Shown: positions 19,537 through 28,154, numbered from the stretch's first letter. The stretch: DNA of 64,000 nucleotides from Bacteroides ndongoniae (GCF_900108345.1 NZ_FNVV01000012.1:506978-570977); one strand, 5' to 3'. Notes: a model not told the origin generated them from the sequence alone. A program made the numbers and translations.

Positions 19537-19764
19537 CACCGACAACTTATGGTCGTGATTTTGCGTATTGCCTCAAGTCGCATGGTGGGGTAAGGGGATT
19601 TAATGCGTCTTTGTGGCGATTTTTGCTGCGTTGCACCCTCTTTTGCCACAGTGTCGCTACCTTTTTGACCTCTGTGTCATCTTATGAGGGCGGTTGCGGA
19701 TTTGAGGGTCGATAGGTTTCCATTATACATTCTGATAGGGAGTGGCTTTCACTCAATAGTGGGT

Positions 19765-19809
19765 GTGCCAGGATGAAGAAAGCAGTTACTTCATCTTGGC
19801 GCACTTTTT
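19765..19809 (+). terminator. Rho-independent terminator, plus-oriented
   Basis: Arms 19765-19778 and 19789-19804 (cores GGATGAAG/CTTCATCTTG) enclose a 10-base loop and are followed by TTTTT. It points rightward, but the only plus-strand gene upstream is the transposase, which ends 228 bp earlier. The 333-bp gap 19537-19869 otherwise holds nothing I can support. It could be the original terminator of the barrel gene, separated from it by the IS. Confidence 0.5.
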
Positions 19810-19869
19810 CTGTATAACAGACGGTTCGTTTTTTTAGTTTGATATGATTGGTTCCCTCAAAAGACAGTC

Positions 19870-20454
19870 TTATATGTTTTTTTCTGTCAGTCGTCTCATA
19901 CTGAATTCGCAACCGCAGTATTGTTGGTTGTAGAAGTCGTACTCGTGTAATAGCTGGTTGCGGCGTTCCTGCAGGCCGCCTTTGCGCCAGTTCTGTTCCC
20001 AGAAGAGGGTGTCGGGATAACGTGCGGCGGCACGTCGTCCGGCCTCATTGATTTGCTCCAGGCTCTTCCAGCGCGACGAGGCAAGGGTAGTCGTGAACAG
20101 GGTAAAGCCGTGCGTGGCGGCATAGCGTGCCGTTTCGGTGAGGCGCAGGGTGAAGCAACGCAGGCAGCGTGCTCCGCGTTCGGGTTCATCCTCCAGTCCT
20201 TGCATCAGACTTTTCCAATGCTCGTAATCGTAGTCCGCATCGACAAAATCGAGGCCCTGAGACGTAACAAAACGTATGGCTTCGTTCTTACGTACTTCGT
20301 ATTCTTCCCGAGGATAGATGTTGGGGTTGCAGTAGAATACTGTAGGTCGTATATTGTTGGCCAGCATACATTCGATAATAGCCGACGAGCAAGGAGCGCA
20401 GCAGGAGTGCAGCAGTACGTGGTTTTCGCCGTTGGGTGGTAGGAGTTTGAGCAT
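19870..20454 (-). CDS. queH: Epoxyqueuosine reductase QueH
   Basis: QueH carries out the last step of queuosine synthesis in tRNA, reducing epoxyqueuosine; it replaces the unrelated QueG. The conserved cysteines are visible in LHSCCAPC near the N terminus, RCLRCF in the middle and YCGC near the C terminus; they bind the iron-sulfur and second metal centres. I chose the ATG at 20454 (194 residues); the frame extends 30 codons upstream, but that segment lacks family similarity. A hairpin element (20519-20631) lies between it and uxuA. Confidence 0.93.
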   Translation of the reverse strand: MLKLLPPNGENHVLLHSCCAPCSSAIIECMLANNIRPTVFYCNPNIYPREEYEVRKNEAIRFVTSQGLDFVDADYDYEHWKSLMQGLEDEPERGARCLRCFTLRLTETARYAATHGFTLFTTTLASSRWKSLEQINEAGRRAAARYPDTLFWEQNWRKGGLQERRNQLLHEYDFYNQQYCGCEFSMRRLTEKNI

Positions 20455-20518
20455 ACGTGTGTGATGATTGCAATTAGGGTTTGAATATACAAGTATTAGT
20501 GTAGCAGAATAGAACTGT

Positions 20519-20631
20519 TCAGACGCAAATGATACGGATAACATGTTTTTTAGAGAGCTTTTCCCGTATAAATGTTACGCATATTCGGGAGGATAAAGTA
20601 GCTCTATGTTATCTGTATCGTCTGCGTCTGA
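20519..20631. repeat. Nested inverted repeat, MITE-like (113 bp)
   Basis: Terminal arms of 27 bp (20519-20545 and 20605-20631, starting TCAGACGC and ending GCGTCTGA) pair with about four or five mismatches. Inside are further arms, AGAGAGCT/AGTAGCTCT and CCCGTATA/TATTCGGG. The whole could fold into one long hairpin. It fills the gap between the queH start and the uxuA stop. Confidence 0.75.
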
Positions 20632-20655
20632 AAATGTATTCAGCTTCGGGCTTTT

Positions 20656-21828
20656 TTATTTATACAGTGTCTTCGCAATCCCCATTTCCAGTCCGCGAAG
20701 TTCAGCCAGTCCGCGCAGGCGGCCGATACATGAGTAGCCGGGGTTGGTTTTCTTGCGCAGGTCGTCCACCATTTGATGCCCGTGGTCAGGGCGCATGGCG
20801 ATGGAGACACCGCGACGCTGTTGCAGTTCGAGGAAGGCTTTCATTACGCCGTACATGTCGACGTCGCCTTCCAGGTGATTGGCTTCGTAGAAGTTGCCTT
20901 CGGCATCGCGCTTGGTGGAGCGCAGGTGTACGAAGTTGATGCGGTCGCCGAAGCGGGTCATCATGGCGGCGCAGTCGTTGGCACTGCTCACGCCTAAAGA
21001 ACCGGTACACAGGCAGAGTCCGTTGCTGGGATTGGGCACGGCGTCGATGAGTGCTTGGAAGTCTTCAGCGCAACTCATGATGCGCGGCAGGCCCAGGATG
21101 GACATGGGCGGGTCATCGGGATGAATGACGAGCTTCACCCCCACTTCGTCGGCTACGGGGCAGATCTCGCTCAGGAAGTAGATAAGGTTCTGGCGGAGAC
21201 GTTCGGGGGTAATGTCTTTGTAGCGATCCAGTTCGTGCTGGAATTGCTCCAGCGTGAAACTTTCTTCCGAGCCGGGCAGACCGGCTATCATGTTGCGGAC
21301 GAGTTTCTGCTTATCTTCTTCGGTCATCTGCTCGAAGCGGGCACGGGCTTTGGCCTTCTCTTCGTCGGTGTATTCGGCTTCGGCACCGGGGCGGTGCAGC
21401 AAGAAGAGATCGAAAGCTATGAAAGCGGCACGTTCGAAGCGCAGGGCGCGGCTGCCGTCGGGCAATTCATAAGCCAGGTCGGTGCGTGTCCAGTCCAGCA
21501 CGGGCATGAAATTGTAAGTGACGATGTTTACACCGCATTTTGCCAGGTTGCGCAGGCTTTCCTTGTAATTGTCGATGTACTTCTGATAGTCGCCTGTCTG
21601 CGTCTTGATGTGCTCATGAACGGGTACACTTTCGACAACAGACCACGTGAGGCCTACTTCTTCGATCATCTGCTTGCGCTTCATGATTTCTTCTACAGTC
21701 CACACCTCACCGTTGGGGATGTGGTGCAGGGCATTGACAATGCCGGTAGCTCCGGCTTGCTTGATATCCCATAGGCTGACAGGGTCGTTGGGACCGTACC
21801 AGCGCCAGGTTTGTTCGCAAAGTATCAT
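20656..21828 (-). CDS. uxuA: Mannonate dehydratase
   Basis: UxuA converts D-mannonate to 2-keto-3-deoxygluconate in hexuronate (glucuronate) catabolism. The 390-residue length and the start ([28 protein letters not shown]) are typical, as are the metal-binding HPDDPP and RPDHGHQM segments of the TIM barrel. It follows an SDR gene on the same strand across 132 bp filled by an inverted 8-bp repeat array. The pair forms a two-step route from fructuronate to ketodeoxygluconate. This would serve uronates released by lyases such as the PL8 enzymes in this window. Confidence 0.97.
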   Translation of the reverse strand: MILCEQTWRWYGPNDPVSLWDIKQAGATGIVNALHHIPNGEVWTVEEIMKRKQMIEEVGLTWSVVESVPVHEHIKTQTGDYQKYIDNYKESLRNLAKCGVNIVTYNFMPVLDWTRTDLAYELPDGSRALRFERAAFIAFDLFLLHRPGAEAEYTDEEKAKARARFEQMTEEDKQKLVRNMIAGLPGSEESFTLEQFQHELDRYKDITPERLRQNLIYFLSEICPVADEVGVKLVIHPDDPPMSILGLPRIMSCAEDFQALIDAVPNPSNGLCLCTGSLGVSSANDCAAMMTRFGDRINFVHLRSTKRDAEGNFYEANHLEGDVDMYGVMKAFLELQQRRGVSIAMRPDHGHQMVDDLRKKTNPGYSCIGRLRGLAELRGLEMGIAKTLYK

Positions 21829-21832
21829 AAGA

Positions 21833-21956
21833 TGAGTTTTTGAGTTTTTAAGTTCTTAAGTTTATAAGTTCTTAAGTTTATGAGTTTTACAGTTTGGTTC
21901 AGCTTCTGTTATTTCGCAGCAATATAAACTTAAAAACTCATAAACTTAAAAACTCA
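21833..21956. repeat. Inverted arrays of an 8-bp repeat (uxuA-SDR gap)
   Basis: Seven consecutive 8-bp units of the type TRAGTTYW run from 21833 to 21888. Four units in opposite orientation (TAAACTTA and AAAACTCA alternating) run from 21925 to 21956. The two arrays can pair in RNA or single-stranded DNA. They occupy nearly the whole gap between two co-directional genes of one operon. A comparable 8-bp design with different sequence lies at 44842-44948. Confidence 0.85.
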
Positions 21957-21960
21957 AATT

Positions 21961-22773
21961 TTACATAGCAAACACATTGAATCCACCGTCTACTACGGCT
22001 ACGGTACCTGTTACGAAGCTGGAAGCGTCACTGATGAGGTACTGGATGGTACCGCACAGTTCTTCGGGGCGTCCCATACGGCCGAAAGGAGTCTGGCGGA
22101 TGACGTCTTGTCCGCGTTGCGTCCATGAGCCATCGGGGTTGGTCAGCAGGGTGCGGTTCTGTTCGGTCAGGAAGAAGCCCGGAGCAATGGCATTCACGCG
22201 GATGCCTTCGCCGAACTTCTTGGCCACTTCGGTAGCCATGAAGGCGGTGTAATTGGAGATACCGGCTTTGGCGGCGGCGTAGCCTGCCACGCGGGTCATG
22301 GGGCGGAAGGCGGCCATACTGGAGAAGTTGACGATAGCTCCCTTCTTCTGTTCTACCATTGGTTTCAGGAATACCTGTGTGGGCAGTACAGTACCGGTCA
22401 GGTTCAGTTCGAGTACGCGTTGGAATTCTTCAATCTTCAGGTCGAAGAAAGTACCGTCGGGTGCGATGGTAGCTCCCGGCATGTTGCCTCCGGCAGCGTT
22501 CAGCAAAGCGTCTACCCGTCCGTAGGCTTTCAGGATGTCGGCCAGGTTTTGCTCTAATATTTCACGGTTCATCACGTCGGTGGTCAGGAACATGGCTTCG
22601 CCTCCGTTGGCTTTGATACCTTCTACAATGGCGTTTCCTACTTCGGCTTTACGTCCGAGGATAACAACTTTAGCGCCTTCTTCTGCCAAATGAGCGGCGA
22701 TGGCTCTGCCCAGAATACCAGTTCCACCGGTGATGACTACTACTCTGTCTTTGATGTCGAATAAGTTTTTCAT
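21961..22773 (-). CDS. SDR-family D-mannonate oxidoreductase (fructuronate reductase type)
   Basis: A 270-residue short-chain dehydrogenase. The NAD(P)-binding motif is TGGTGILG (residues 15-22), NAAGG lies at 92-96 and the catalytic set is S151/S152, Y165 and K169 (YAAAK). Next to uxuA the most likely reaction is fructuronate to D-mannonate, replacing the non-homologous UxuB of enterobacteria. Other sugar-acid reductions (such as KduD type) remain possible. It has a promoter upstream at 22839-22866 and heads the operon with uxuA. Confidence 0.88.
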   Translation of the reverse strand: MKNLFDIKDRVVVITGGTGILGRAIAAHLAEEGAKVVILGRKAEVGNAIVEGIKANGGEAMFLTTDVMNREILEQNLADILKAYGRVDALLNAAGGNMPGATIAPDGTFFDLKIEEFQRVLELNLTGTVLPTQVFLKPMVEQKKGAIVNFSSMAAFRPMTRVAGYAAAKAGISNYTAFMATEVAKKFGEGIRVNAIAPGFFLTEQNRTLLTNPDGSWTQRGQDVIRQTPFGRMGRPEELCGTIQYLISDASSFVTGTVAVVDGGFNVFAM

Positions 22774-22838
22774 GATGAATTATGTTTTAATAATTAGTTA
22801 GAATCTGTTTCTTTTGTTCGGATGTCCTACTTCAACAA

Positions 22839-22866
22839 CAAAGTTACACATTAATTTCATTACAAG
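22839..22866 (-). promoter_or_regulatory. Promoter of the SDR-uxuA operon
   Basis: On the minus strand, CTTG (22863-22866, near the -33 TTTG) is followed after 16 bp by TAACTTTG (22839-22846), an exact TAnnTTTG match. The ATG at 22773 is 65 bp further. Confidence 0.5.
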
Positions 22867-22928
22867 TGTTGCACGTTTGTCTCAAATTCTTTCTTCCTGG
22901 TTTCATTCGTGCAAATTTCCGTCCGTTT

Positions 22929-23570
22929 TTATTCCTGTAAACAGCTTTTTTGAAGTACCAGCAGGCTTTCAGGACCCATGTTGAACAACAGGTCGACTAT
23001 GCTGAGGTTGGGCAGGAATCCCAGTTTTTCCTGAAATACCTGATAGTAGGAGCAGGGAGAGAAGGCATCGTCTTCCGTACGGAAATCTTTTTTGGGATGG
23101 ATGCGTTCGCGGAAGTCGTCTTCGTTGGGATCGAACGAAGTGCGGTATTCGGAAGTACGTGTCAGGTCGGGTTGCAGGTCGATGAGCGAACAGATGAGGC
23201 GACACAAGGCTTCGTTGAAATCCATCAGGAACTCGTATTTCTTTTCGTAGAAGGGGCGGAAATCATCCTTGTAGTACTCGAAGAAGGGAGTATGATTGTA
23301 GGCCGATTCCAAGGCATTCCAGTGCAGGTGGCGCCAGTTGCCGTGGTCGGAGATGCGGATGTCGCGCATAAAGCATTTGGGCGTATCGGGCTTCACAATG
23401 GGTACCGTAAGTGCCAGCGGACCGTCGGGAGCAGCGATGGTGCAGCGGTTGCGGTAGGTTTGCTTCAGGTAATGGTCGTACTGCTCGATGAAGATTTTGT
23501 CATACGTCAGCAGTTTGACGTAATATTCTACAGGAGCCAGATAGGCGGAGGACAGAAAGATTGTTTTCAT
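22929..23570 (-). CDS. WbqC-like family protein
   Basis: A 213-residue protein of the WbqC family (PF08889), recognised from its N terminus (SSAYLAPVEYYVKLL) and the NWRHLHWNALESAYNHTPFFEYY segment. Some members lie in O-antigen clusters, but the molecular function is not established. Here it follows the two signal peptidase genes at 45 bp on the same strand, an arrangement common in Bacteroides, so it may belong to the dapB-lepB operon. Confidence 0.88.
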   Translation of the reverse strand: MKTIFLSSAYLAPVEYYVKLLTYDKIFIEQYDHYLKQTYRNRCTIAAPDGPLALTVPIVKPDTPKCFMRDIRISDHGNWRHLHWNALESAYNHTPFFEYYKDDFRPFYEKKYEFLMDFNEALCRLICSLIDLQPDLTRTSEYRTSFDPNEDDFRERIHPKKDFRTEDDAFSPCSYYQVFQEKLGFLPNLSIVDLLFNMGPESLLVLQKSCLQE

Positions 23571-23615
23571 TTTCGTAGAGAATACTTTTAAATCGTATGG
23601 AGCGTATGTACGAAG

Positions 23616-24548
23616 TTAGTGAATCTGCTGCCCGATACGTTCCCAGCGGTAACCGCTAAAAGGACCGCTATCGTCGCGTTTGGAGAACCATATCAGCGAG
23701 GCTTTGCCTATGATGTGGTCTTTGGGCACGAACCCGAAGAGGCGCGAGTCGGACAGGTTGACGGGATTGTTGGACACCACCCAGTAATAGTCTTTGGTGA
23801 AGTAGCAGTGCTGTGTGGGCTTACCGTCGACGAAAAGGGTATCATTCCGGACTTCAGCCTGCCGGTGTTCGTGCATCACGAGCGTGTTGCACAGCAGGGT
23901 ACGGTTCCAGGGGTATACGCGCAGCACTTTGCCTTTGCCGGGTACAATCAGCGGTTTCAGGGCACGGGCAGAGTCGGTCTGGTCCAGCGGTTCTATCCAA
24001 GGGCAGATGTTGAGCGACTGTTCCAGCAGATAGGCTTCGTAGCGGCTGAAGCTGCGTATGTTGCGCACAGAGTCCTGACCCAGTATCGGACCGGGCTTGA
24101 TGTTGAGCAGCGGCAGTAGTGAGTCGAGCTGTTTTTCGCGGTTGCGCGGATAGGCATAGAGAAACTTCTGGTCGGGGGCATCCTGCTCGGACGATACGAC
24201 GGAAAAGAGGGAGTCTATCAGCAGCGTGTCACCCGGCGTGCCGATGCAGCGGTTGATGAATACTTCGCGGCGGTCGGCTACGGGTTCCTTCAGATTGGCT
24301 GGATTGTTGAAGACGATGATGTCGTCTTTCCGTACGGGCTTGTCGCCCCAGCGGTGATAGCCCAGCCAGGCCATGAAGGGCAGGCGGAGGCCATAGCTCC
24401 ATTTGTTCACCAGTATGCGTTCGCCCCGGTACAGTGAATTTTCCATGCCCGACGAGGGAATTAAGTAAGGAATGGCCACACAGCCCCGGAGCAACACTAC
24501 GACGAGTATTGTTCCTGCTATCAGGCCGATGGTTTTCCATACTTTCAT
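23616..24548 (-). CDS. Signal peptidase I paralogue with degenerate active site
   Basis: A 310-residue S26-type protein with one N-terminal membrane segment (about residues 5-28). The general base Lys is kept (K49 in ILVNKWSYG) and the RCIGTPGDTL box is present. However, the segment aligned with the catalytic Ser reads PSSGMENSL: the residue just before M35 is G34 where active enzymes have Ser. The C-terminal box that normally reads GDNRxxSxDSR is SNNPVNLSDSR here. It may be inactive, regulatory, or may use S33 instead. It follows the intact lepB by 78 bp. Confidence 0.85.
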   Translation of the reverse strand: MKVWKTIGLIAGTILVVVLLRGCVAIPYLIPSSGMENSLYRGERILVNKWSYGLRLPFMAWLGYHRWGDKPVRKDDIIVFNNPANLKEPVADRREVFINRCIGTPGDTLLIDSLFSVVSSEQDAPDQKFLYAYPRNREKQLDSLLPLLNIKPGPILGQDSVRNIRSFSRYEAYLLEQSLNICPWIEPLDQTDSARALKPLIVPGKGKVLRVYPWNRTLLCNTLVMHEHRQAEVRNDTLFVDGKPTQHCYFTKDYYWVVSNNPVNLSDSRLFGFVPKDHIIGKASLIWFSKRDDSGPFSGYRWERIGQQIH

Positions 24549-24574
24549 GCTGCGGATGCTTTGCGTTAGGGTTG

Positions 24575-24622
24575 GAAAGGATGAAAGGACAGAACAGTCT
24601 TTGCCGCCCTTTCATCCCTTTC
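24575..24622. repeat. Intercistronic inverted repeat between lepB and its paralogue
   Basis: Arms GAAAGGATGAAAGG (24575-24588) and CCTTTCATCCCTTTC (24608-24622) can form a stem with one bulge. It fills most of the 78-bp gap between the two signal peptidase genes. It could attenuate or stabilise the downstream message; a T run is lacking. Confidence 0.6.
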
Positions 24623-24626
24623 TGTA

Positions 24627-26117
24627 TCATTCATCTTTTACGATCTTGAACAGTCTGTTCCAGCGGATTTTACCGTCGAACCAGCCACGGTCTTTGTCCA
24701 GCGACAGCCAGACGACGATGGGGCGGCCTACTACGTGGTCTTCGGGTACGAAGCCCCAGTAGCGGGAGTCAAGCGAGTTGTGACGGTTGTCGCCCATCAT
24801 CCAGTAGTAATCCATCTGGAAGGTGTATGTATCCGTCTTCTGTCCGTTGATGTAGATGCCGTCGGCCCGGCGCTCCAGCTTGTTGCCTTCGTAAGCTTCG
24901 ATACATCGTTCGTACAGGGGCAGATTGTCGTCGGTCAGGGTGATGGTAGCACCTTTGGCAGGAATCCAGATGGGGCCGTAGTTGTCGCGGTCCCACTTCG
25001 TATAGAGATTCTGCGGGAACATGTCGCCCGAGTAGATGGCAGGCTCCTTGACGATGCGGCTGATCAGCTTCGTGTTTCCAGCCAGTGCGTCGTACATGGC
25101 TTGGGTGAGCGGCAGGTGATAGACCGGTGTCAGTCGGCCTTGTGCGTCGCGGCGGTCCAGTCCCATTTCCATCAGTCCCATTTCCCAGTTCAGGTCGTCG
25201 GTCATCAGCATCTGGTCGTCCTTGCTGATGCCCAAGTCGCGGAACATTTCATCGGGGATGTACGGGCCGGTGGTCTGTACGAAGTAGTTGAACTGCATGT
25301 CCTTGGGGTTCTTGATGGCTTGGCCGTCGATGCATACTTGTCCGTCCACGATTTGCAGGGTGTTGCCGGGCAAGCCTACACAGCGCTTCACGTAGTTCTC
25401 GCGGCGGTCGACGGGGCGCACTACCACTTTGCCGTACATCTGCGGGTTGGAGAGTATCTTGTTGCGTCCGGCGCTATAGTACAGGTCGTAGACGGCTCGC
25501 TGTTGTTGGCGTGTCAGGCTGTCCATGTCCACGTGTTTGGGATACAGGCTCTTGCCTTCGCGGTAGGCCAGGGCGTAGAAGTCTTCCATCTGGTGGTTGA
25601 GTGCGACGGTATCGCCGGCGGGGAAGTTGAAGACGACGATGTCATTCAGTTTCACCTTGCCGAATCCCGGTACACGTTTGTACTTCCATTGCGGCCACTC
25701 GATGTACGACTTGCAGTTGAAGATGGGCAGCGTGTGTTGTGCCAGCGGCATGGAGAGCGGCGTATTGGGCACACGGGGGCCGTAGCTCATTTTGCTGACG
25801 TAGAGGAAGTCGCCCACGAGCAACGATTTCTCCAGTGAGGAAGACGGTATCTGATAGTTCTGGAAGATGTAGAGGTTGACGAAGTAGACGGCCACCAAGG
25901 CGAAGACGATGGCGTCCACCCAGCTCATGACGGTGCGTACGGTGGCGTTCTTCGACTTCTTCCACCATCCCCAGGGAATCTTCTTGCTGATGTAGACGTC
26001 GAAGATGAAGGGTACGACTATCAGTCCCCACCAGCAGCTTACCCATATCAGGAAGGCCAGATAGAGCAGGGTGACAATACTGAATTTAATCCATTGTGAA
26101 CGTGTAGCTTTTCTCAT
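24627..26117 (-). CDS. lepB: Signal peptidase I
   Basis: LepB cleaves signal peptides from exported proteins at the outer face of the inner membrane. At 496 residues it is long for the family, owing to a large insertion between the catalytic boxes (about residues 125-400). Two to three N-terminal membrane segments precede the nucleophile S94 (PSSSLEKSL) and the general base K109 (VSKMSYGPR). The C-terminal box GDNRHNSLDSRYWG is intact. It follows dapB by 15 bp, so the two are co-transcribed. Confidence 0.95.
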   Translation of the reverse strand: MRKATRSQWIKFSIVTLLYLAFLIWVSCWWGLIVVPFIFDVYISKKIPWGWWKKSKNATVRTVMSWVDAIVFALVAVYFVNLYIFQNYQIPSSSLEKSLLVGDFLYVSKMSYGPRVPNTPLSMPLAQHTLPIFNCKSYIEWPQWKYKRVPGFGKVKLNDIVVFNFPAGDTVALNHQMEDFYALAYREGKSLYPKHVDMDSLTRQQQRAVYDLYYSAGRNKILSNPQMYGKVVVRPVDRRENYVKRCVGLPGNTLQIVDGQVCIDGQAIKNPKDMQFNYFVQTTGPYIPDEMFRDLGISKDDQMLMTDDLNWEMGLMEMGLDRRDAQGRLTPVYHLPLTQAMYDALAGNTKLISRIVKEPAIYSGDMFPQNLYTKWDRDNYGPIWIPAKGATITLTDDNLPLYERCIEAYEGNKLERRADGIYINGQKTDTYTFQMDYYWMMGDNRHNSLDSRYWGFVPEDHVVGRPIVVWLSLDKDRGWFDGKIRWNRLFKIVKDE

Positions 26118-26132
26118 GACGATAGTTCTTGT

Positions 26133-26894
26133 TTATTTCAGAAACGGAAATAAGTCGCTCATCCCCAGGAAGCCTTCGTGTGTGGCGGTGTATTCGGCTG
26201 CCAGCACGGCGCCCAGGGCGAAGCCGCTGCGGTTTTTGGCATCGTGGGTGATGGTGATACTGTCTGCTTCGGAGTCGTAGCGGATGCTGTGGATGCCCGG
26301 TACTTCGCCTTCGCGGATGGAGCTGACGGGCAGTTCGTCGTTGGCGCAGGCGGTAGTGCCTGTCACGGTGCCGTCGGGGGCCTGAAGCGTTCCTTTCACC
26401 CAGCGCGTCTTGCGGTCAAGGTTCTCCAGAATGCCTTCGGCCAAGGTAATGGCGGTGCCGCTGGGGGCATCGAGCTTGTGGACGTGGTGCGTTTCGCTCA
26501 TGCTGACGTCATAGCCGGGGAACTGGTTCATGATTCGGGCCAGATACTTGTTGACGGCCGAGAAGATGGCTACGCCCAGACTGAAATTGCTCGACCAGAA
26601 CAGTGTCTTGCCTCCTTCGGTGCAGAGGCGGCGTACTTCTTCACCGTGCTCTTCGAGCCAGCCGGTACTGCCCGACACCAGTTTTACACCTGCCTCAAAA
26701 GCCTTCATGTAGTTGCCGTAGGCTGCTTTGGGGTTGGTGAACTCGATGGCCACGTCGGCCGAGCGGAAGGCTTCGGACCGGAAGTCCTCCTGGTTGTCGA
26801 TGTCGATGATGCAGACGATTTCGTGTCCGCGGCCGAGGGCAATCTTCTCAATCTCCTTGCCCATTTTTCCATAACCGATAAGTGCTATTTTCAT
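26133..26894 (-). CDS. dapB: 4-hydroxy-tetrahydrodipicolinate reductase
   Basis: DapB reduces 4-hydroxy-tetrahydrodipicolinate in the lysine/diaminopimelate pathway. The nucleotide-binding motif GYGKMGKE is at residues 7-14, and the catalytic segment ETHHVHKLDAPSGT carries H136, H137 and K140. The chosen ATG at 26894 gives 253 residues and begins directly with the Rossmann strand; an in-frame ATG 90 bp upstream would add an unrelated extension. A TATCTTTG promoter element stands 65 bp upstream. Confidence 0.96.
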   Translation of the reverse strand: MKIALIGYGKMGKEIEKIALGRGHEIVCIIDIDNQEDFRSEAFRSADVAIEFTNPKAAYGNYMKAFEAGVKLVSGSTGWLEEHGEEVRRLCTEGGKTLFWSSNFSLGVAIFSAVNKYLARIMNQFPGYDVSMSETHHVHKLDAPSGTAITLAEGILENLDRKTRWVKGTLQAPDGTVTGTTACANDELPVSSIREGEVPGIHSIRYDSEADSITITHDAKNRSGFALGAVLAAEYTATHEGFLGMSDLFPFLK

Positions 26895-26959
26895 TGTTTT
26901 TGCTCTTTTGTTTAGTGTATGTCTCTCTAATTCCCGACAAACATTATTATTAAATGTCG

Positions 26960-26967
26960 CAAAGATA
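26960..26967 (-). promoter_or_regulatory. Bacteroides -7 promoter element for the dapB operon
   Basis: Minus-strand TATCTTTG, an exact TAnnTTTG match, lies 65 bp before the dapB ATG. A TTTG stands 14 bp further upstream (26982-26985), a shorter spacing than usual. The 385-bp gap 26895-27279 holds this element and the repeat at 27137-27225 but no gene. Confidence 0.5.
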
Positions 26968-27136
26968 GGATTTTTCTTACACAAACCGTTACAATTAACT
27001 TCTTGTTAACAATGCCGGTGCGGAAGCCGTTGTAAGGAGCTGTTCGCCGGCAGGTATGCTGCCGGTTGCACAGCCAAGGAAGGTTTGCAGGAGTTTTCCC
27101 AGTATTCTCCTTTCGTCTCATAAGGGGAGAATAGTT

Positions 27137-27225
27137 TTCTCACAGTCATGAGAATAATCTTCTCATGACTGTGAGAACGGTCTTCTCATAATCATGAGAA
27201 TTGTTTTCTCATACAGATGAGAATA
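27137..27225. repeat. 23-bp period repeat, family C
   Basis: Four units centred on TTCTCA and TGAGAA. TTCTCA starts at 27137, 27160, 27183 and 27206, exactly 23 bp apart. Each unit is itself a small dyad (TTCTCA, five bases, TGAGAA) with a variable centre. It lies after the stop of the downstream-reading membrane protein gene at 27280. Confidence 0.85.
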
Positions 27226-27279
27226 TTGCTGCCCTATGGGGAAACCGTGCAGCGGCTTTTGGGAGTTTGTGCTTTGTCC

Positions 27280-27873
27280 TTACTTCGCGTAGTTGCGTCG
27301 GATGACGGTGCCCTCGTATGTGTTTTTCCCCGTTTGGAACAAATCCTCATCGTCGAAGGGACGCAGCTTGTACCACATTGTGAAGTCGGCAGTGCTGCAC
27401 ACCAGTGTGATGATGCCGAAGACGTAGGCTGTGGCATTGCCGGTGCAGAAGCCGTGTAGCATGGGCAGTACGCCCAGCAGGATGCCCGGCAGGAGCAGCA
27501 ACAGGCGGTAATGCTTCAGGGGAACAGCTCGGGAGGGATAGAATCCTGCCGATTTCCAGTCGCAATGCCAGCGGATACCTTTCAAACTGCGTCCGCTGAT
27601 GAAGTACGTCACCAGACTGCCGGCCAGGATATAAAGGGCAAATATGATGAACAGCAGTCCGAAGATACCTCTTCCCCAGTGCTGCCCGATGTAGTGGCCC
27701 AGGTTGTAAACGGAGAACTCTTCCCAGATGAAGATGTAGAGAACTGAGCTGGCGAACATGACCAGCAGGTAGAACACGACGACGTAAATGCTGATGCGTC
27801 CCGGGTTGATTTTCACTTCTATGCCGTTCGGTTGCGAGGCGGGGTTCGGATTGGGTTGTACTGTTGTTTCCAT
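27280..27873 (-). CDS. Membrane protein, possibly DUF3267-like
   Basis: A 197-residue protein with four predicted membrane segments (about residues 30-50, 70-92, 120-140, 145-165). The overall pattern recalls DUF3267 putative zincins, but no HExxH motif is present, so no enzymatic role is claimed. It is followed upstream on the same strand by a small membrane protein gene, 19 bp away. Confidence 0.65.
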   Translation of the reverse strand: METTVQPNPNPASQPNGIEVKINPGRISIYVVVFYLLVMFASSVLYIFIWEEFSVYNLGHYIGQHWGRGIFGLLFIIFALYILAGSLVTYFISGRSLKGIRWHCDWKSAGFYPSRAVPLKHYRLLLLLPGILLGVLPMLHGFCTGNATAYVFGIITLVCSTADFTMWYKLRPFDDEDLFQTGKNTYEGTVIRRNYAK

Positions 27874-27892
27874 AAAGCGTGAATGATATGAT

Positions 27893-28069
27893 TCAATAAA
27901 AGATGGCCATATATTTTCCGATATAGTAGCCCGCCGCGAAGCAGGTGATGAAGCTCGCCAGCCCGACGGCTGCCAGGACGAGGATTTTTTTGACTGGGTC
28001 GTTACCCGTCAGCGACTCCGCTTCTTTCGCGAGGAAGCCGGTCATGTGGTTCTTGAAAGTTGTTTTCAT
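27893..28069 (-). CDS. Small single-span membrane protein
   Basis: A 58-residue protein with one hydrophobic segment in its C-terminal half (LVLAAVGLASFITCFAAGYY). I chose the ATG at 28069 because a TATCTTTG promoter element lies 27 bp upstream of it, making the earlier in-frame ATG (28099) unlikely. Function unknown. It precedes the four-span membrane protein gene by 19 bp. Confidence 0.65.
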   Translation of the reverse strand: MKTTFKNHMTGFLAKEAESLTGNDPVKKILVLAAVGLASFITCFAAGYYIGKYMAIFY

Positions 28070-28096
28070 TGTGATATACGTTTCTGGTTGACGTTG

Positions 28097-28104
28097 CAAA
28101 GATA
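28097..28104 (-). promoter_or_regulatory. Bacteroides -7 promoter element for the small membrane protein genes
   Basis: Minus-strand TATCTTTG, 27 bp before the chosen ATG at 28069. Confidence 0.5.
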
Positions 28105-28126
28105 AGTCCTCCTTGGTAAACGGAAG

Positions 28127-28154
28127 GTTAACGTTACGTTATCTTTACGTTAAC
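28127..28154. promoter_or_regulatory. Inverted repeat GTTAACGT / ACGTTAAC, candidate operator
   Basis: Perfect 8-bp arms (28127-28134 and 28147-28154) separated by 12 bp, so their centres are 20 bp apart, on one face of the helix. It lies just upstream of the small membrane protein promoter and in the gap before the divergent histidine kinase gene, a natural place for a regulator site. Confidence 0.45.

Noticed and set aside
19533..19715. 60-codon open frame overlapping the transposase stop
   Set aside because: No signal peptide, motif or family similarity; probably IS tail sequence.
27280..27873. DUF3267 zinc peptidase
   Set aside because: No HExxH motif is present, so no peptidase function is claimed.
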